A DNA stretch of 64,000 nucleotides from Ktedonobacterales bacterium (GCA_027451525.1 DAIDJF010000006.1:1-64000); one strand, 5' to 3'; counted from the stretch's first letter, positions 53,021 through 62,509 are shown. The notes: generated from the sequence alone by a model not told the origin. Made by a program: numbers and translations.

Positions 53021-55066
53021 CTAGACTTCTACCTTCTTGTGCTGAGTTACCAACTCTTGTTGGATGTTGGCTGGAACCTCCTCATAATGGGCAAATTCCA
53101 TGCTGAAGGTGCCGCGTCCCTGTGTGATTGAACGGAGATCAGTGGCATAATGTAGCATCTCTGATTGCGGGACCATCGCTGTGATGCGTTGCATCCCATC
53201 TCCTGTAGAGTCCATGCCCATTACGCGCCCACGTTTTGTGTTGATATCGCTCATCACGTCACCCATATTGTTTTCTGGTACGAGAATGGTCACGTTCATG
53301 ACTGGTTCCAGTAACACTGGGTTGGCTAGCGGAATCGCTTCTTGCATACCGAGTGAGGCCGCAATTTCAAATGATTGTGCCGAAGAGTCTACCGGGTGAT
53401 ATTTGCCATCTACCAATGCAACCTTCACGTACACCATGGGGTTGCCGGAGATAAAGCCTTTCTTGAGCGACTCGCGCACACCCTTTTCAACACCTGGTAT
53501 AAATTGTCCTGGCACAACACCACCTACGATACGGTCCTCAAAAACAAAGGTTTGTTCGCTATCACGTGGAAGTGGCTCGACTTCTAACCAGACATCGCCG
53601 AACTGTCCGTGTCCGCCGCTCTGGCGTTTGTGGCGTCCATTGGCACGTGCCTTCTTGCGAATGGTTTCACGGTACGCGATACGCTGGTCGTGAATCTCTA
53701 AATCGACGCCGTATTTGCGTTTAATGCTCTCTACCGCAATCTGAATATGCGTTTCACCCATGCCAGAGAGGAGCGTTTCGGCGGTTTCGGGGTCGCGCGA
53801 TACGCGCAGCGTGCGATCATCTTCAACAAGGTGTGCCAGCGCATTGCTCATCTTATCCAGATCAGCCTGGCTTTTTGGTGTGACCGCTACCGTATAGCAG
53901 GGAGCTGGAAATTTGATGGTCTCTAACGCTTGTGTGACCTCTTTGCTGGCTAGTGTATCGCCCGTATGCGTGTTGGCGAGTTTGGCGACCGCACCAAAAT
54001 CTCCAGCGGGAATTTCTGTTGCAGGCTCTTGCATTTTCCCACGTGGTGTGAGAAGTTGGCTCATGCGCTCATCAGCTTTCGTGCGCACATTGTGGAGATG
54101 CGTATCAGCTTTGAGTGTGCCGCTATATACGCGGAATGTGGAGATCGTACCAACCTGGGCCGCCGCTGTTTTGAAGATAAACACAGAGGGTGTGTTACCA
54201 AGCGCTTTGGCCTCTTCAGGGGTTGCTTCTGCCGCACTGGGGAGATAGTCCACAATAGCATCGAGCAGTGTTTGTACGCCGATATTTTTGCTTGCAGAGC
54301 CGCAAAGGACAGGGATCAGCTGATTGTTGCGCGTGCCTTTCTTGATGACAGTCAAAATTTCTTCGTTGCTCAGTGTCGCGCCGTCGAGAAATTTCTCCAT
54401 GATTTCATCGTCGCTTTCGACGGCACTCTCGATTAATTGGTCGCGGTAGTTGCCGATGAGAGCCTGCAGGTCGGCTGGAACGGCAATCTCTTGTACCTTA
54501 TTGCCGCCATCAAAGGTATACCCTTTCTGTGTGACGAGATCCACGACGCCCTTAAAACCAGCTTGTTCACCAATCGGAATCTGGAGAGGGACAACCCTTG
54601 AGCCAAATTGTTTGCGTAAAGAGTCTAACGCCTGATTGAAAGAGGTATTTTCACGGTCGAGCTTGTTGACGAGGACTATGCGCGGGAGGTTCCGTTCATC
54701 GGCATATTGCCAGGTGAGTTCGGTGCCGACCTCAACGCCTTTTTCAGCCGTGACGACGACGAGAACGGCATCGGCCACGCGTAAACCCGCCTTGACTTCA
54801 CCTACGAAATCGGGGTAGCCGGGGGTATCAATAAAATTGATTTTGTGGTTTCTCCACTCTACCGGCAATACCTTTGCATTCAATGACATGCGGCGTTTGA
54901 GTTCATCAGGGTCATAGTCAGAGATAGAGGACCCTTCGTCTACTTTGCCTTGTCGAGTCACGGCACCACTGTCGTAGAGGGCTGCATCGACCAGGGAGGT
55001 CTTGCCAGCACCTACGTGCGAGATTAATGCTACGTTGCGAATCTGTTCCGCCCTATAAACTTTCAT
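53021..55066 (-). CDS. elongation factor G paralogue (EF-G2-like)
   Basis: A 681-residue translational GTPase with EF-G domains I-V. The P-loop is SHVGAGKTSL (canonical EF-G has AHIDAGKTT), the G3 motif is DTPGYPDF (canonical DTPGHVDF) and G4 is VNKLDREN. Those changes are typical of the EF-G2 branch (FusA2 of mycobacteria), whose GTPase and translocation activity is reduced or absent in tested members. Domain IV (PGQFIPGVEKGVRESL...) is complete. AGGAGG precedes the start. The canonical fusA is expected elsewhere with rpsL/rpsG, which are not near. Confidence 0.88.
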   Translation of the reverse strand: MKVYRAEQIRNVALISHVGAGKTSLVDAALYDSGAVTRQGKVDEGSSISDYDPDELKRRMSLNAKVLPVEWRNHKINFIDTPGYPDFVGEVKAGLRVADAVLVVVTAEKGVEVGTELTWQYADERNLPRIVLVNKLDRENTSFNQALDSLRKQFGSRVVPLQIPIGEQAGFKGVVDLVTQKGYTFDGGNKVQEIAVPADLQALIGNYRDQLIESAVESDDEIMEKFLDGATLSNEEILTVIKKGTRNNQLIPVLCGSASKNIGVQTLLDAIVDYLPSAAEATPEEAKALGNTPSVFIFKTAAAQVGTISTFRVYSGTLKADTHLHNVRTKADERMSQLLTPRGKMQEPATEIPAGDFGAVAKLANTHTGDTLASKEVTQALETIKFPAPCYTVAVTPKSQADLDKMSNALAHLVEDDRTLRVSRDPETAETLLSGMGETHIQIAVESIKRKYGVDLEIHDQRIAYRETIRKKARANGRHKRQSGGHGQFGDVWLEVEPLPRDSEQTFVFEDRIVGGVVPGQFIPGVEKGVRESLKKGFISGNPMVYVKVALVDGKYHPVDSSAQSFEIAASLGMQEAIPLANPVLLEPVMNVTILVPENNMGDVMSDINTKRGRVMGMDSTGDGMQRITAMVPQSEMLHYATDLRSITQGRGTFSMEFAHYEEVPANIQQELVTQHKKVEV

Positions 55067-55221
55067 AGAACCAGTATTCCTCCTAACTTTCTAGCAAGAG
55101 GTCGGTGGCCTATCCAAACTCATCGGGGTCTGCCATAGACCGCCTCACTTGCACACAAGTGGTTGGTTCGGTACAGAAAAAGTAATCTTGTGCGGGTGCG
55201 CTTTTCCGGTGTGATAGGTGT

Positions 55222-55250
55222 AGTATAACAGGCTTAGCCAACTTGTTCAA
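55222..55250 (-). promoter_or_regulatory. promoter of the EF-G paralogue gene
   Basis: On the minus strand TTGAAC (55250-55245), a 17-base spacer and TATACT (55227-55222) form a strong housekeeping promoter about 150 bases before the start codon. The remaining part of the 409-base divergent region up to 55475 shows no other clear element. Confidence 0.7.
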
Positions 55251-55475
55251 CCTGAGCGTGTAAAAATCACGTCTCTGTGATCTCCAATGTTGCTTTAATC
55301 TGGCTATTGTATTGTTAGCCCAACTATAGCGTTATCTGATAAACTGTGTTAAGATTCGCGTAGCTGGCAGCACGCTCTGTCCGCCTTTCGAGGTGAAACA
55401 TGCGTGAACTGCTGCCCGTTAGCCAGTCGGGGCCATGTCATGGGCCGAGGCAAATGAAGAGAAGAGGTATTACAG

Positions 55476-56711
55476 GTGGCAACGCACGAGAGAAGATATG
55501 TTATCATCGGCAATGGTGTCGCTGGCACGACCGCCGCTGAGACGTTACGTAAGAATGATCCCAACTGTCAGATACACATTTTTACCAATGAACCATACCC
55601 ATTGTATAATCGCGTCTCGCTACCGCGTTTCTTGCAAGGCGTGATCGTCGAACAAAAGGTGATGATTCGCGATTTCGCCTGGCATGAGCAACGCAATATT
55701 CACCTGGTCACGGAGACGCTGGTAACAGAAGTGAATACCGAGGAGCGTGTCGTGACGACGAATAAGGGTGAGCACTTCCCCTATGACGCGCTCTTGATTG
55801 CCAGCGGTGGCTGGGCCAATGGTTTGCGTGTGCCAGGAGCGCAGGATGCGCCTCATATTTATAACTTTGTGACACTTGATGATACGAAAACTATTATTGA
55901 GCAGATGCTGCAATCTCGCACCGCTCTGGCTTATGGTGGGAGTTTTATTGCTTACGAATTATGTGATGGTTTCGCGGTGCGCAAGCTCAATACGACCTGG
56001 TTGATGCGTGGCCCATACTGGCTGCGTAACACGATTGACGCCGATGGCGGTGAGGTCATTGATAATATCGCCAAGAAATTTGGTGTTGAGGTGATTCATG
56101 GCGATGAAGTCGCCGAGGTCGTGCCAAAGAATGGTGTGCCTGCTTATGTAAAGACCAAAAAAGGGCGCGAGATTCAGGCGGATATGATCGGCATTGGTCT
56201 GGGCTTGACGCTTAATACCTCGTTTCTGACGAGTACGCCAATTGAGCTGCGCACGGGCGTTCTGGTTAATGAGCGGCTTGAAACTAATGTGCCGGGTGTT
56301 TATGCGGCTGGTGATGTTGCCGAGTTTTTTGATATTGCGGTTGGACGGCATCACACGATGGGTACCTGGGATAATGCTATGGCGCATGGGCGCGTTGCTG
56401 GCACGAATATGGCGGGTGGACAGCTTGTCTATGATGATGTGCCGACATATACCAGTCCTCTCTTTGACGTAAATATTGCTGTCATTGGTACAGCTGAGTC
56501 GAATAATGCCGAGCTAACGAGCATCTCACGGCGTGAGCCAGGTGAGAAGGGCAACGAGAATTATCGCAAGTTGTTCTTCCGTGAAAATAAATTGGTTGGT
56601 GCCGTGATGGTTGGCAGTCCAAAGGGGCGTAAAAAATTGGTAGAGGTGGTCAAAAATCAGCAAGTCATCGCGACAGATGCCGAACGTGAAGCGTTATTAA
56701 CCTTGAAATAG
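55476..56711 (+). CDS. FAD-dependent NAD(P) oxidoreductase (NirB/rubredoxin-reductase type)
   Basis: A 411-residue two-dinucleotide-fold flavoprotein. The FAD site GNGVAGTTAAETL (about 12-24) and the closing GVYAAGDVAEFF (about 285) are clear. The usual second dinucleotide motif GxGxxG is replaced by AYGGSFIAYELCD, a weak match, and no redox disulfide (CxxC) is present. This fits assimilatory nitrite reductase large-subunit-like or ferredoxin/rubredoxin reductases lacking the iron-sulfur part. The partner is unknown. Start GTG 55476, with AAGAGG about nine bases ahead. Confidence 0.83.
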   Translation: MATHERRYVIIGNGVAGTTAAETLRKNDPNCQIHIFTNEPYPLYNRVSLPRFLQGVIVEQKVMIRDFAWHEQRNIHLVTETLVTEVNTEERVVTTNKGEHFPYDALLIASGGWANGLRVPGAQDAPHIYNFVTLDDTKTIIEQMLQSRTALAYGGSFIAYELCDGFAVRKLNTTWLMRGPYWLRNTIDADGGEVIDNIAKKFGVEVIHGDEVAEVVPKNGVPAYVKTKKGREIQADMIGIGLGLTLNTSFLTSTPIELRTGVLVNERLETNVPGVYAAGDVAEFFDIAVGRHHTMGTWDNAMAHGRVAGTNMAGGQLVYDDVPTYTSPLFDVNIAVIGTAESNNAELTSISRREPGEKGNENYRKLFFRENKLVGAVMVGSPKGRKKLVEVVKNQQVIATDAEREALLTLK

Positions 56712-56851
56712 GCATGTGCATGGTCCTATAGACGAGGGGAGCGGCTACTACGAATGAGATAGCCAGGATGATGTATGAGGGCATATCTCGCAGGTTTCCG
56801 CTCCTTTCTGATACCTTGTTACCTGGCTGATAGGCTCATTTTATAAACATC

Positions 56852-56880
56852 TTGACAAACGCTATTGTATACTCTACCTT
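56852..56880 (+). promoter_or_regulatory. promoter of the zinc-ribbon membrane protein gene
   Basis: TTGACA (56852-56857), a 17-base spacer and TACCTT (56875-56880), about 60 bases before the GTG start. Upstream at 56738-56744 and 56798-56804, GGAGCGG and CCGCTCC could form a weak hairpin ending the preceding gene. Confidence 0.5.
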
Positions 56881-56942
56881 AGGCATAAGCGGACTATTAG
56901 CAAAATATAACCATTAGCAAAATATATAAGAGGGGTGTTGCG

Positions 56943-58142
56943 GTGATTACATGTACACATTGTGGGGCGGATATATTCCTTGAAAATGCTCGTTTTTGTG
57001 CGAAATGTGGAACTCTTGTCACAAAAGTATCTGCTGCCAAGAATCCTGTATCCGATGCAGGCTCTGTTGTTGCACAGTTACCTTTTCCTGAGCCTACTCT
57101 ACCTGCTTCTGCATCAGAGCGGGAACTGCGCGTTAAAGTCTGGACAGATGTCAATGTGCAGCAGAAACAAGAACGGGCTGGATCGTCAGCATCGGCGCAG
57201 GATGTGACACAAATAGATACACACGCCTCGCCTGCGTTGGGGCATATCGATGAGTTGCCAACACGAGAAATACAGGCTCATACCCCTCAACCGCCTGTCT
57301 CTATGCCAGAGAGGGGGCATATACAGTCTCCACCACCCGCCGCAATTCCTGCGCGCCCGCCACAGTCATCAGTCGCACGTGATCGTCAGATCGCAACGGA
57401 GCAGCAGCTACCAGATGATATCAGTCACCTCAGCACTACGCCACTTATCTCGTTCCCTGTGGTTCCCTCGACACCACGTCCACAGCAGGCCGGGCAGGCA
57501 GAAAGTGTTGCTCCCCCACATATGCAAGATGTGATATTGCCCGCTGTTCATTCCACACCGCAAACCCCAAGCGCGCGCCCCTCTGTACGAGTGCTATCAC
57601 AGATGGGAATGCGTTCGCGTGTGGTTATTACCTTGATTCTGGTCCTGATTCTCCTGCTCAGTGGTGTTATGGCCTGGGTGGTCATTGCACAACCATTGAA
57701 TGTTGCGCCTGTCACCAATCCGTTGCAAAGTTTTCGGAATACACAATTGGGGGTGGCGTTACGCTATCCCACAGGCTGGCAAGTTCGCGTCGATCAGAAA
57801 AAATCGACGGCGGCTTTTACTGATAGCACACATACCGCTCAGGTTGATCTCCTGGTTACGCCTGCGACTGTCTTAGGTGTGGCACATTATTTGCAGGTGC
57901 TACCAGCGCAGTTGGGCATGAATGGAGCAAAGGTAGAGGCACCAGTAAATTTTGCGGGTGCTACATGGCAGCAACTAAAGGGCACGGTACAGCAAAATGG
58001 GGCCAGTTATACGGAAACAGCCCTTGTAACGATGCATGGCACGAAGCTGATAACGCTAGTCCAACTTGCGCCGCAGAGTATCTACGCGCAAGAAGAGCAG
58101 GTGGTGTTTGCCCCGCTGCGCGCTTCATTTCGCTTCATATAG
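56943..58142 (+). CDS. zinc-ribbon, single-TM membrane protein
   Basis: A 399-residue protein of unknown function. Residues 4-24 hold a zinc ribbon with two CxxC pairs (CTHCG ... CAKCG). A long Pro/Gln/Ser-rich linker (about 30-215) is followed by one membrane helix (about 222-245) and an extracytoplasmic domain (about 260-399) with a YPTGWQVRVD start like PsbP/lipoprotein-type domains. The ribbon would be cytoplasmic. Similar modular proteins are common in filamentous Chloroflexota. Start is GTG 56943, with GAGGGG upstream. A very strong terminator follows. Confidence 0.75.
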   Translation: MITCTHCGADIFLENARFCAKCGTLVTKVSAAKNPVSDAGSVVAQLPFPEPTLPASASERELRVKVWTDVNVQQKQERAGSSASAQDVTQIDTHASPALGHIDELPTREIQAHTPQPPVSMPERGHIQSPPPAAIPARPPQSSVARDRQIATEQQLPDDISHLSTTPLISFPVVPSTPRPQQAGQAESVAPPHMQDVILPAVHSTPQTPSARPSVRVLSQMGMRSRVVITLILVLILLLSGVMAWVVIAQPLNVAPVTNPLQSFRNTQLGVALRYPTGWQVRVDQKKSTAAFTDSTHTAQVDLLVTPATVLGVAHYLQVLPAQLGMNGAKVEAPVNFAGATWQQLKGTVQQNGASYTETALVTMHGTKLITLVQLAPQSIYAQEEQVVFAPLRASFRFI

Positions 58143-58171
58143 TCAATGAGAATGTGAGAAATAAAGAGACG

Positions 58172-58222
58172 AAAAGCAAGCATTCCGTGTCACTCAAACA
58201 GTGACACGGAATGCTTGCTTTT
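58172..58222 (+). terminator. strong terminator of the zinc-ribbon protein gene
   Basis: Perfect 23-base arms, 58172-58194 and 58200-58222, around the loop CAAAC, with the right arm ending in a run of T residues (GCTTTTT). It is the longest perfect hairpin noticed in the window. Confidence 0.9.
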
Positions 58223-58277
58223 TGGGGGTTCTAGCAAGGATATTTGGACAATATATGTATGGTTGAATACATCGTTA

Positions 58278-58286
58278 TGATATAAT
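58278..58286 (+). promoter_or_regulatory. extended -10 promoter of the acidic hypothetical gene
   Basis: TGATATAAT is a perfect extended -10; no clear -35 lies upstream, as is usual for this promoter type. The same nine bases serve the cytochrome bc operon at 61041-61049. Between it and the gene, GACGCAC (58355-58361) and GTGCGTC (58376-58382) can form a hairpin followed by TTT, which may attenuate the transcript. Confidence 0.5.
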
Positions 58287-58460
58287 GAGGACGGTTTTGT
58301 GACTTGTCTTGGCGACTAGATGCAACAGGCAGTAATCATGGTGTCAAAATGTATGACGCACTTGTGTTACCTGTTGTGCGTCTTTATAGAGCAATCAATC
58401 GTAGGTCAAGAGAAAGGAGTGCGCTGAAATCGGGCATTTTAGCGTGAATGGAAGAAGGTT

Positions 58461-58805
58461 ATGGATGATATCCATTTTGAGCGGCATTTTCGGACGCCTT
58501 ACTCCGAAGGCTATTATATTATGCAGGGTAGCAGCTTGCAGAGCAATAGCCGTCTAGGAACCATTGACATTCATTTTACAACAACAGCAGTGCATGGAAC
58601 GCTTATCTTGGAGAAAGAACTGGGTGAGGCTGAGCTGACGAAATTAATCGAGCAGATTGACGAGGACCTTGTGTTATCTGCTGATATGCCACGCGATGAT
58701 TTTCTTGTCAGTGTCTATGTCGGAAAAGATATGGGGTTCTATAGCGATGAATATTTTGCGGAAGAGAGTAGCGGTGGGTCCGAGTATGAGGATGAAGATC
58801 GCTAG
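58461..58805 (+). CDS. acidic hypothetical protein
   Basis: A 114-residue protein, not recognised. The first 75 residues have beta-strand character (YYIMQGSSLQ, LGTIDIHFTTTAVHGTLIL), followed by a helical LGEAELTKLIEQIDEDLV segment. The last 20 residues are strongly acidic (SSGGSEYEDEDR). No membrane segment or cysteine is present. The frame has a likely promoter and converges on the response-regulator gene. Its composition suggests a small soluble interaction protein. Confidence 0.6.
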   Translation: MDDIHFERHFRTPYSEGYYIMQGSSLQSNSRLGTIDIHFTTTAVHGTLILEKELGEAELTKLIEQIDEDLVLSADMPRDDFLVSVYVGKDMGFYSDEYFAEESSGGSEYEDEDR

Positions 58806-58825
58806 TCTCTTCTTTTTTTACTAAT

Positions 58826-59476
58826 TTAGTCTTCGAGCAGGCCGCGTCGCATCGCATATTTAACCAGTTCGGCGCGGCTGTGCAGGTTTAGTTTATCCAT
58901 GATGTGAGTGCGATGCGTATCAACCGTCTTCGGGCTAATGATGAGGCGTTCAGCGATTTGATTGTTGGTGTAGCCCTCCGCGACAAGTTTGAGTATCTCG
59001 CGTTCACGTTCCGTTAAACTGCTGTAACTATCCTTCTCTTCTCCAGTACGAACCCGCTGAAGATAATCGCCGACCATGACTGATTGTGCCATTGGTGACA
59101 GGTAAAATTGCCCACTTTGAATGATATGCAACGCGGAGATGAGGTCAGTGTCGGCTGCCTCTTTCAGCATATAGCCCGAAGCTCCTGCGCGCAATGCTTG
59201 GAAGACATACTCTTCATGCTCATGCATCGTTAAAATGAGCACTTTGATTTCGGGCATGAGTTTTTTGATTTGTCGTGTGGCTTCAATGCCGTTCATGTCA
59301 GGCATTGTGATATCCATGAGGATAATGTCAGGGAGGAGACGTTGCGCCTCTTGAACGGCCTGGCGTCCATCCTGAGCCTCTCCGACTACTTCCATATCCG
59401 GCTGGGCATTCAGCATCATGCGTAGCCCAGCGCGTAGAAGTGTATGGTCATCAACAAGTAGTATCCGTATCTTCAT
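58826..59476 (-). CDS. NarL/LuxR-family response regulator
   Basis: A 216-residue regulator. The receiver domain (1-120) has the acidic pair D9-D10, phospho-acceptor D55 (ILMDITMPD) and Lys in YMLKEA. The LuxR-type helix-turn-helix (about 150-212) has LTEREREILKLVAEGYTNNQIAERL. The start at 59476 has GAGGATAAG directly upstream; the open frame continues to 59620 through the kinase gene but has no other ribosome site. It is 43 bases downstream of the histidine kinase gene and its evident partner. Confidence 0.92.
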   Translation of the reverse strand: MKIRILLVDDHTLLRAGLRMMLNAQPDMEVVGEAQDGRQAVQEAQRLLPDIILMDITMPDMNGIEATRQIKKLMPEIKVLILTMHEHEEYVFQALRAGASGYMLKEAADTDLISALHIIQSGQFYLSPMAQSVMVGDYLQRVRTGEEKDSYSSLTEREREILKLVAEGYTNNQIAERLIISPKTVDTHRTHIMDKLNLHSRAELVKYAMRRGLLED

Positions 59477-59519
59477 CTTATCCTCTGTGAATAATGCACG
59501 TGATTGTAGGATGTGTGCA

Positions 59520-60644
59520 TTAGGCGACATGTTCTTTTCTCTGTTCGCTGTCTGTCGCATTCGTTGTGTATAACGGGATCCGAACGTGAATTGTCGTTCC
59601 AACACCTGGTGTAGACTCAATGGTCAATGTACCTGCTAGAAGATGAGCACGTTCATGCATACCCACGAGTCCAAGCCCACGATCCTGCCCATGTGTTTTC
59701 TGTAACTGGTCGAGATCAAATCCCTGCCCATCGTCGCTAATCGTCGCGTAGACAGCTTCGGCGTCTTCGCGCAGTATGACCGTTGTACAATGAGCGTGAG
59801 AATGCTTGGCAACGTTGGTTAATGCTTCCTGTACTATCCTATAGAGTGCGGTCTCCATTTCGGCGGGTAAGCGTTGTTTGAAGCCATCAGCCTGAAAATC
59901 AACCTCAATCGGGAATTTTTGCTGATACTCTTTGACATACCAGCGTAATGCAGGCAGCAAGCCGAGATCATCAAGTGCGCTAGGGCGTAAGTCAATACTC
60001 AGGTTGCGAATTGCGCGCAAGGTCTGGTGGGCCAGTGTGCGTGTCTCCGTGATGCGTTGGCGACCCTCCTCATTGTTGATCGATTCTTCGAGAATCGCGA
60101 GGCTGATGAGGAGCGAGGTGAGGACTTGTGATGTTTCATCATGTAATTCGCGCGCGATGCGTTTGCGTTCTTGTTCCTGTGCGGTAATAATCTGATTGGC
60201 GCGTAGACGATTTGCCTCATCAATTGCTTCAAGCATGGTGTTAAATGTGCGAGCCAGCATATCTGCTTGAGCGTCCGTACCAGTTAAAGGGGCACGCAGG
60301 GTACGCTCACCAGCCTGCACACGACTCATGACTTTGCCAAGATCCATGAGAGGACGGAAGGCAATTTGGAGCACGACGAAGTTCAAAATCACGCTCACCA
60401 ACCAGCCGACGGCAACAAAAACAACAAGGTAGACGGGTGTGTCTGGCGTGCTGTTAAGCCGCGAGGCGAGAAATGTGCCCCCCGTTGCTCCCACAAAGAT
60501 AATAAAACTATTAGCGATCAGCACCTTATAAAACACAGGAATGCTAAGGAGCGAACGCATAAACCTGTTCGCTTCTCTCTGTTGTGCCGGATGCGGGCTG
60601 GTATTGTTTTTGGTAAAAACGTCTTGTGTATGAGAATTGCTCAT
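59520..60644 (-). CDS. NarX/DegS-type sensor histidine kinase
   Basis: A 374-residue membrane kinase. Two helices (about 41-60 and 71-93) enclose only a ten-residue outer loop, so sensing is probably within the membrane or cytoplasm. A HAMP-like segment follows, then HisKA_3 with H168 (RIARELHDETSQV), N-box ALTNVAKHSHA and G-boxes DDGQGFDL and GLGLVGM. The start at 60644 is chosen because the promoter -10 lies over the upstream ATG at 60689, which therefore cannot be in the transcript. It works with the adjacent LuxR-type regulator; the signal is unknown. Confidence 0.9.
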   Translation of the reverse strand: MSNSHTQDVFTKNNTSPHPAQQREANRFMRSLLSIPVFYKVLIANSFIIFVGATGGTFLASRLNSTPDTPVYLVVFVAVGWLVSVILNFVVLQIAFRPLMDLGKVMSRVQAGERTLRAPLTGTDAQADMLARTFNTMLEAIDEANRLRANQIITAQEQERKRIARELHDETSQVLTSLLISLAILEESINNEEGRQRITETRTLAHQTLRAIRNLSIDLRPSALDDLGLLPALRWYVKEYQQKFPIEVDFQADGFKQRLPAEMETALYRIVQEALTNVAKHSHAHCTTVILREDAEAVYATISDDGQGFDLDQLQKTHGQDRGLGLVGMHERAHLLAGTLTIESTPGVGTTIHVRIPLYTTNATDSEQRKEHVA

Positions 60645-60687
60645 TATGTTGTATCTCAATAGGTATTTTGCTCTTGCGTATACTCTC

Positions 60688-60717
60688 ATTGTATCGGCTA
60701 GTGGTGAAGACTGTCAA
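60688..60717 (-). promoter_or_regulatory. promoter of the two-component operon
   Basis: Minus strand TTGACA (60717-60712), an 18-base spacer and TACAAT (60693-60688). Transcription would start near 60681, after the in-frame ATG at 60689, which decides the kinase start. Confidence 0.65.
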
Positions 60718-61040
60718 ACGAGGGTGTAAGTGTGCCCGGGCCGAGAGCGAGAAAGATCAGGCGTGCGAGGAAAAAATCAGGTAAGTACCTGATGACGCTG
60801 GATATGGAGACAAGGTATCTTTAGTAATGATGGGTAAGTATCGGCTTGAGCCTGCCATCGAGCTGAAGTACCAAAATTCCTTTACTCTTTTCGTTTGCCG
60901 ATACAATTCATTATAATTGAGGAAAGAATATAGACGCTTTGTGCGCATGCATCTAGACGGCCAAATAACTAACATAAGAGTAATAGCCGGAGTTCTTGTC
61001 TGTTGCGTCTGTTAAAGGGGTATCCCTATAAACGCCAGTA

Positions 61041-61049
61041 TGATATAAT
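61041..61049 (+). promoter_or_regulatory. extended -10 promoter of the cytochrome bc operon
   Basis: TGATATAAT about 80 bases before the cytochrome b start. A weak -35 (TTAAAG region around 61013) is possible. ACAAG-AA-CTTGT follows at 61061-61072 and might be an operator. The other 300 bases of this divergent region hold no recognised gene; a minus-strand frame at 60757-60975 lacks coding character. Confidence 0.5.
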
Positions 61050-61126
61050 CGCGACACAGTACAAGAACTTGTGCAAAAGTCTATCTTTCCGTTTTGATCA
61101 CATTATGATCCTTGTGAGGAGGCACA

Positions 61127-61933
61127 GTGAGTTCCACCACTAACAAGAGCATACTCGACGTAGTGACACAGAAGGTGGTTGAGAGCCCGGTCTGGCGTTC
61201 GATTTTCCGCCATGGCTATCCCGACACCCCTCTGAACCAGTCGTTGGTTATGATGGGGAACGTATTTCTGCATCTTCACCCCGTCAAAGTTAGCCGTCAG
61301 GCAATGAAGATCACCTATACCTGGTGTATGGGTGGCATTTCTTTCTTCCTTTTCCTGCTCCTGACCATTACCGGGGTCTTTCTGATGTTCTATTATGTCC
61401 CTGATACTAATGTCGCGTATAGCAACATTCTTCAACTAAGTAGCGCGGTCTCATTCGGACACCTAGTACGCAATATGCATCGTTGGGCGGCCCACTTGAT
61501 GGTCGTTTCGGTGACGTTGCATATGATTCGCGTCTTTTATCATGGGGCCTATAAGCCGCCCAGAGAGTTTAACTGGGTGGTTGGGGTATTGCTCTTCTTC
61601 GTTACCCTATTCTTGAGTTTTACTGGCTATTTGCTGCCCTGGGACCAGATTGCGATCTGGGCTATCACGGTCGGTACAAACCTGGCTCCCTACACTCCAT
61701 TGCTGGGCGATCCTGTCTACAAGGTGCTCGTCGGCGGCGGTGCTGTTGGTCAGGCAACCTTAATCCGCTTCTATGTCGGTCACGTGATCTTACTCCCATT
61801 GGCAGGAGCCTTGTTGATGGCTGTTCACTTCTGGCGTATTCGTAAGGACGGCGGCGAAGCTGGCCCACCACCTCCATCGCGCCGTGAATTGGAAGCCCGT
61901 GAGGAGCGTGCATTGGCAGGCACGAACCGATAG
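61127..61933 (+). CDS. cytochrome b6-like subunit of a bc complex
   Basis: A 268-residue N-terminal cytochrome b with four membrane helices. Heme ligands are H118/H132 (spacing 14) and H219/H234 (spacing 15, the b6-type value). C67 in YTWCMGGIS matches the cysteine that binds heme c(n) covalently in cytochrome b6 and in menaquinol bc complexes. The C-terminal tail is charged and Pro-rich (GPPPPSRREL). It transfers electrons from quinol across the membrane. Start GTG 61127, with GGAGG six bases ahead. First gene of an operon with subunit IV, Rieske and a c-like subunit. Confidence 0.92.
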   Translation: MSSTTNKSILDVVTQKVVESPVWRSIFRHGYPDTPLNQSLVMMGNVFLHLHPVKVSRQAMKITYTWCMGGISFFLFLLLTITGVFLMFYYVPDTNVAYSNILQLSSAVSFGHLVRNMHRWAAHLMVVSVTLHMIRVFYHGAYKPPREFNWVVGVLLFFVTLFLSFTGYLLPWDQIAIWAITVGTNLAPYTPLLGDPVYKVLVGGGAVGQATLIRFYVGHVILLPLAGALLMAVHFWRIRKDGGEAGPPPPSRRELEAREERALAGTNR

Positions 61934-61966
61934 TGACCGTTCATATGCCCAAAAGGGGAATGAAGC

Positions 61967-62509
61967 ATGTCAATTGAGCAGAAAGAGCCACGAGTGCAGA
62001 CGCAGGCAACGGCGACACAACGCCGTTACCGCACTCTGGCTGTCGTGAAGCAAGAAGCGATTACGCGCGTCGAGAAGCCGTTAGAAGACTCGGTGTTTGT
62101 CTGGCCGCACCTGTTGGTTCGTGAATTTTTCGCGGCCACCGCGGTGATGGTGATGATTACCTTGCTTTCTATCGTCATTGATGCGCCGTTGCGTGAGCCT
62201 GCTAATCCAAACGTGACGCCAAACCCGGCAAAAGCCCCCTGGTACTTCCTGGGGTTACAGGAACTCCTTCACTACTTCCCGCCGACAACGGCAGGTGTGT
62301 TGGTTCCTGGCTTGACGCTCGGTGCCCTGGCTGTCCTGCCCTATGTTGACCGGAATCCTAGCCGCGCCTATGCGGACCGCAAGGTTGCAATTGTGACCTT
62401 CACGATGTTCCTGGTATTCTGGGCTGCGATCACTCTTGCTGGTAGTTTCTTCCGCGGTCCTGGTTGGCTGTGGATCTGGCCCTGGCAGCATATCTACTTT
62501 GACCTGTAA
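61967..62509 (+). CDS. cytochrome b subunit IV-like (C-terminal b domain)
   Basis: A 180-residue protein with three membrane helices corresponding to PetD/QcrC-N. The quinol-oxidation motif PEWY appears as APWYF (in NPAKAPWYFLGLQELLHYFP), a variation seen in menaquinol-using complexes. The 60-residue N-terminal extension is hydrophilic. Together with the upstream gene it makes the full cytochrome b in b6f-like split form. Confidence 0.88.
   Translation: MSIEQKEPRVQTQATATQRRYRTLAVVKQEAITRVEKPLEDSVFVWPHLLVREFFAATAVMVMITLLSIVIDAPLREPANPNVTPNPAKAPWYFLGLQELLHYFPPTTAGVLVPGLTLGALAVLPYVDRNPSRAYADRKVAIVTFTMFLVFWAAITLAGSFFRGPGWLWIWPWQHIYFDL

Noticed and set aside
53021..55066. Canonical translation factor EF-G
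   Set aside because: P-loop and G3 motifs (SHVGAGKTS, DTPGYPDF) are those of the EF-G2 branch, and ribosomal protein genes are absent nearby.
59477..59620. N-terminal extension of the response regulator
   Set aside because: It would overlap the kinase gene by about 100 bases, while a strong ribosome site and receiver-domain start occur at 59476.
60757..60975. 72-codon minus-strand ORF upstream of the cytochrome bc operon
   Set aside because: Lies beyond the kinase promoter, has no ribosome site and no recognisable composition.
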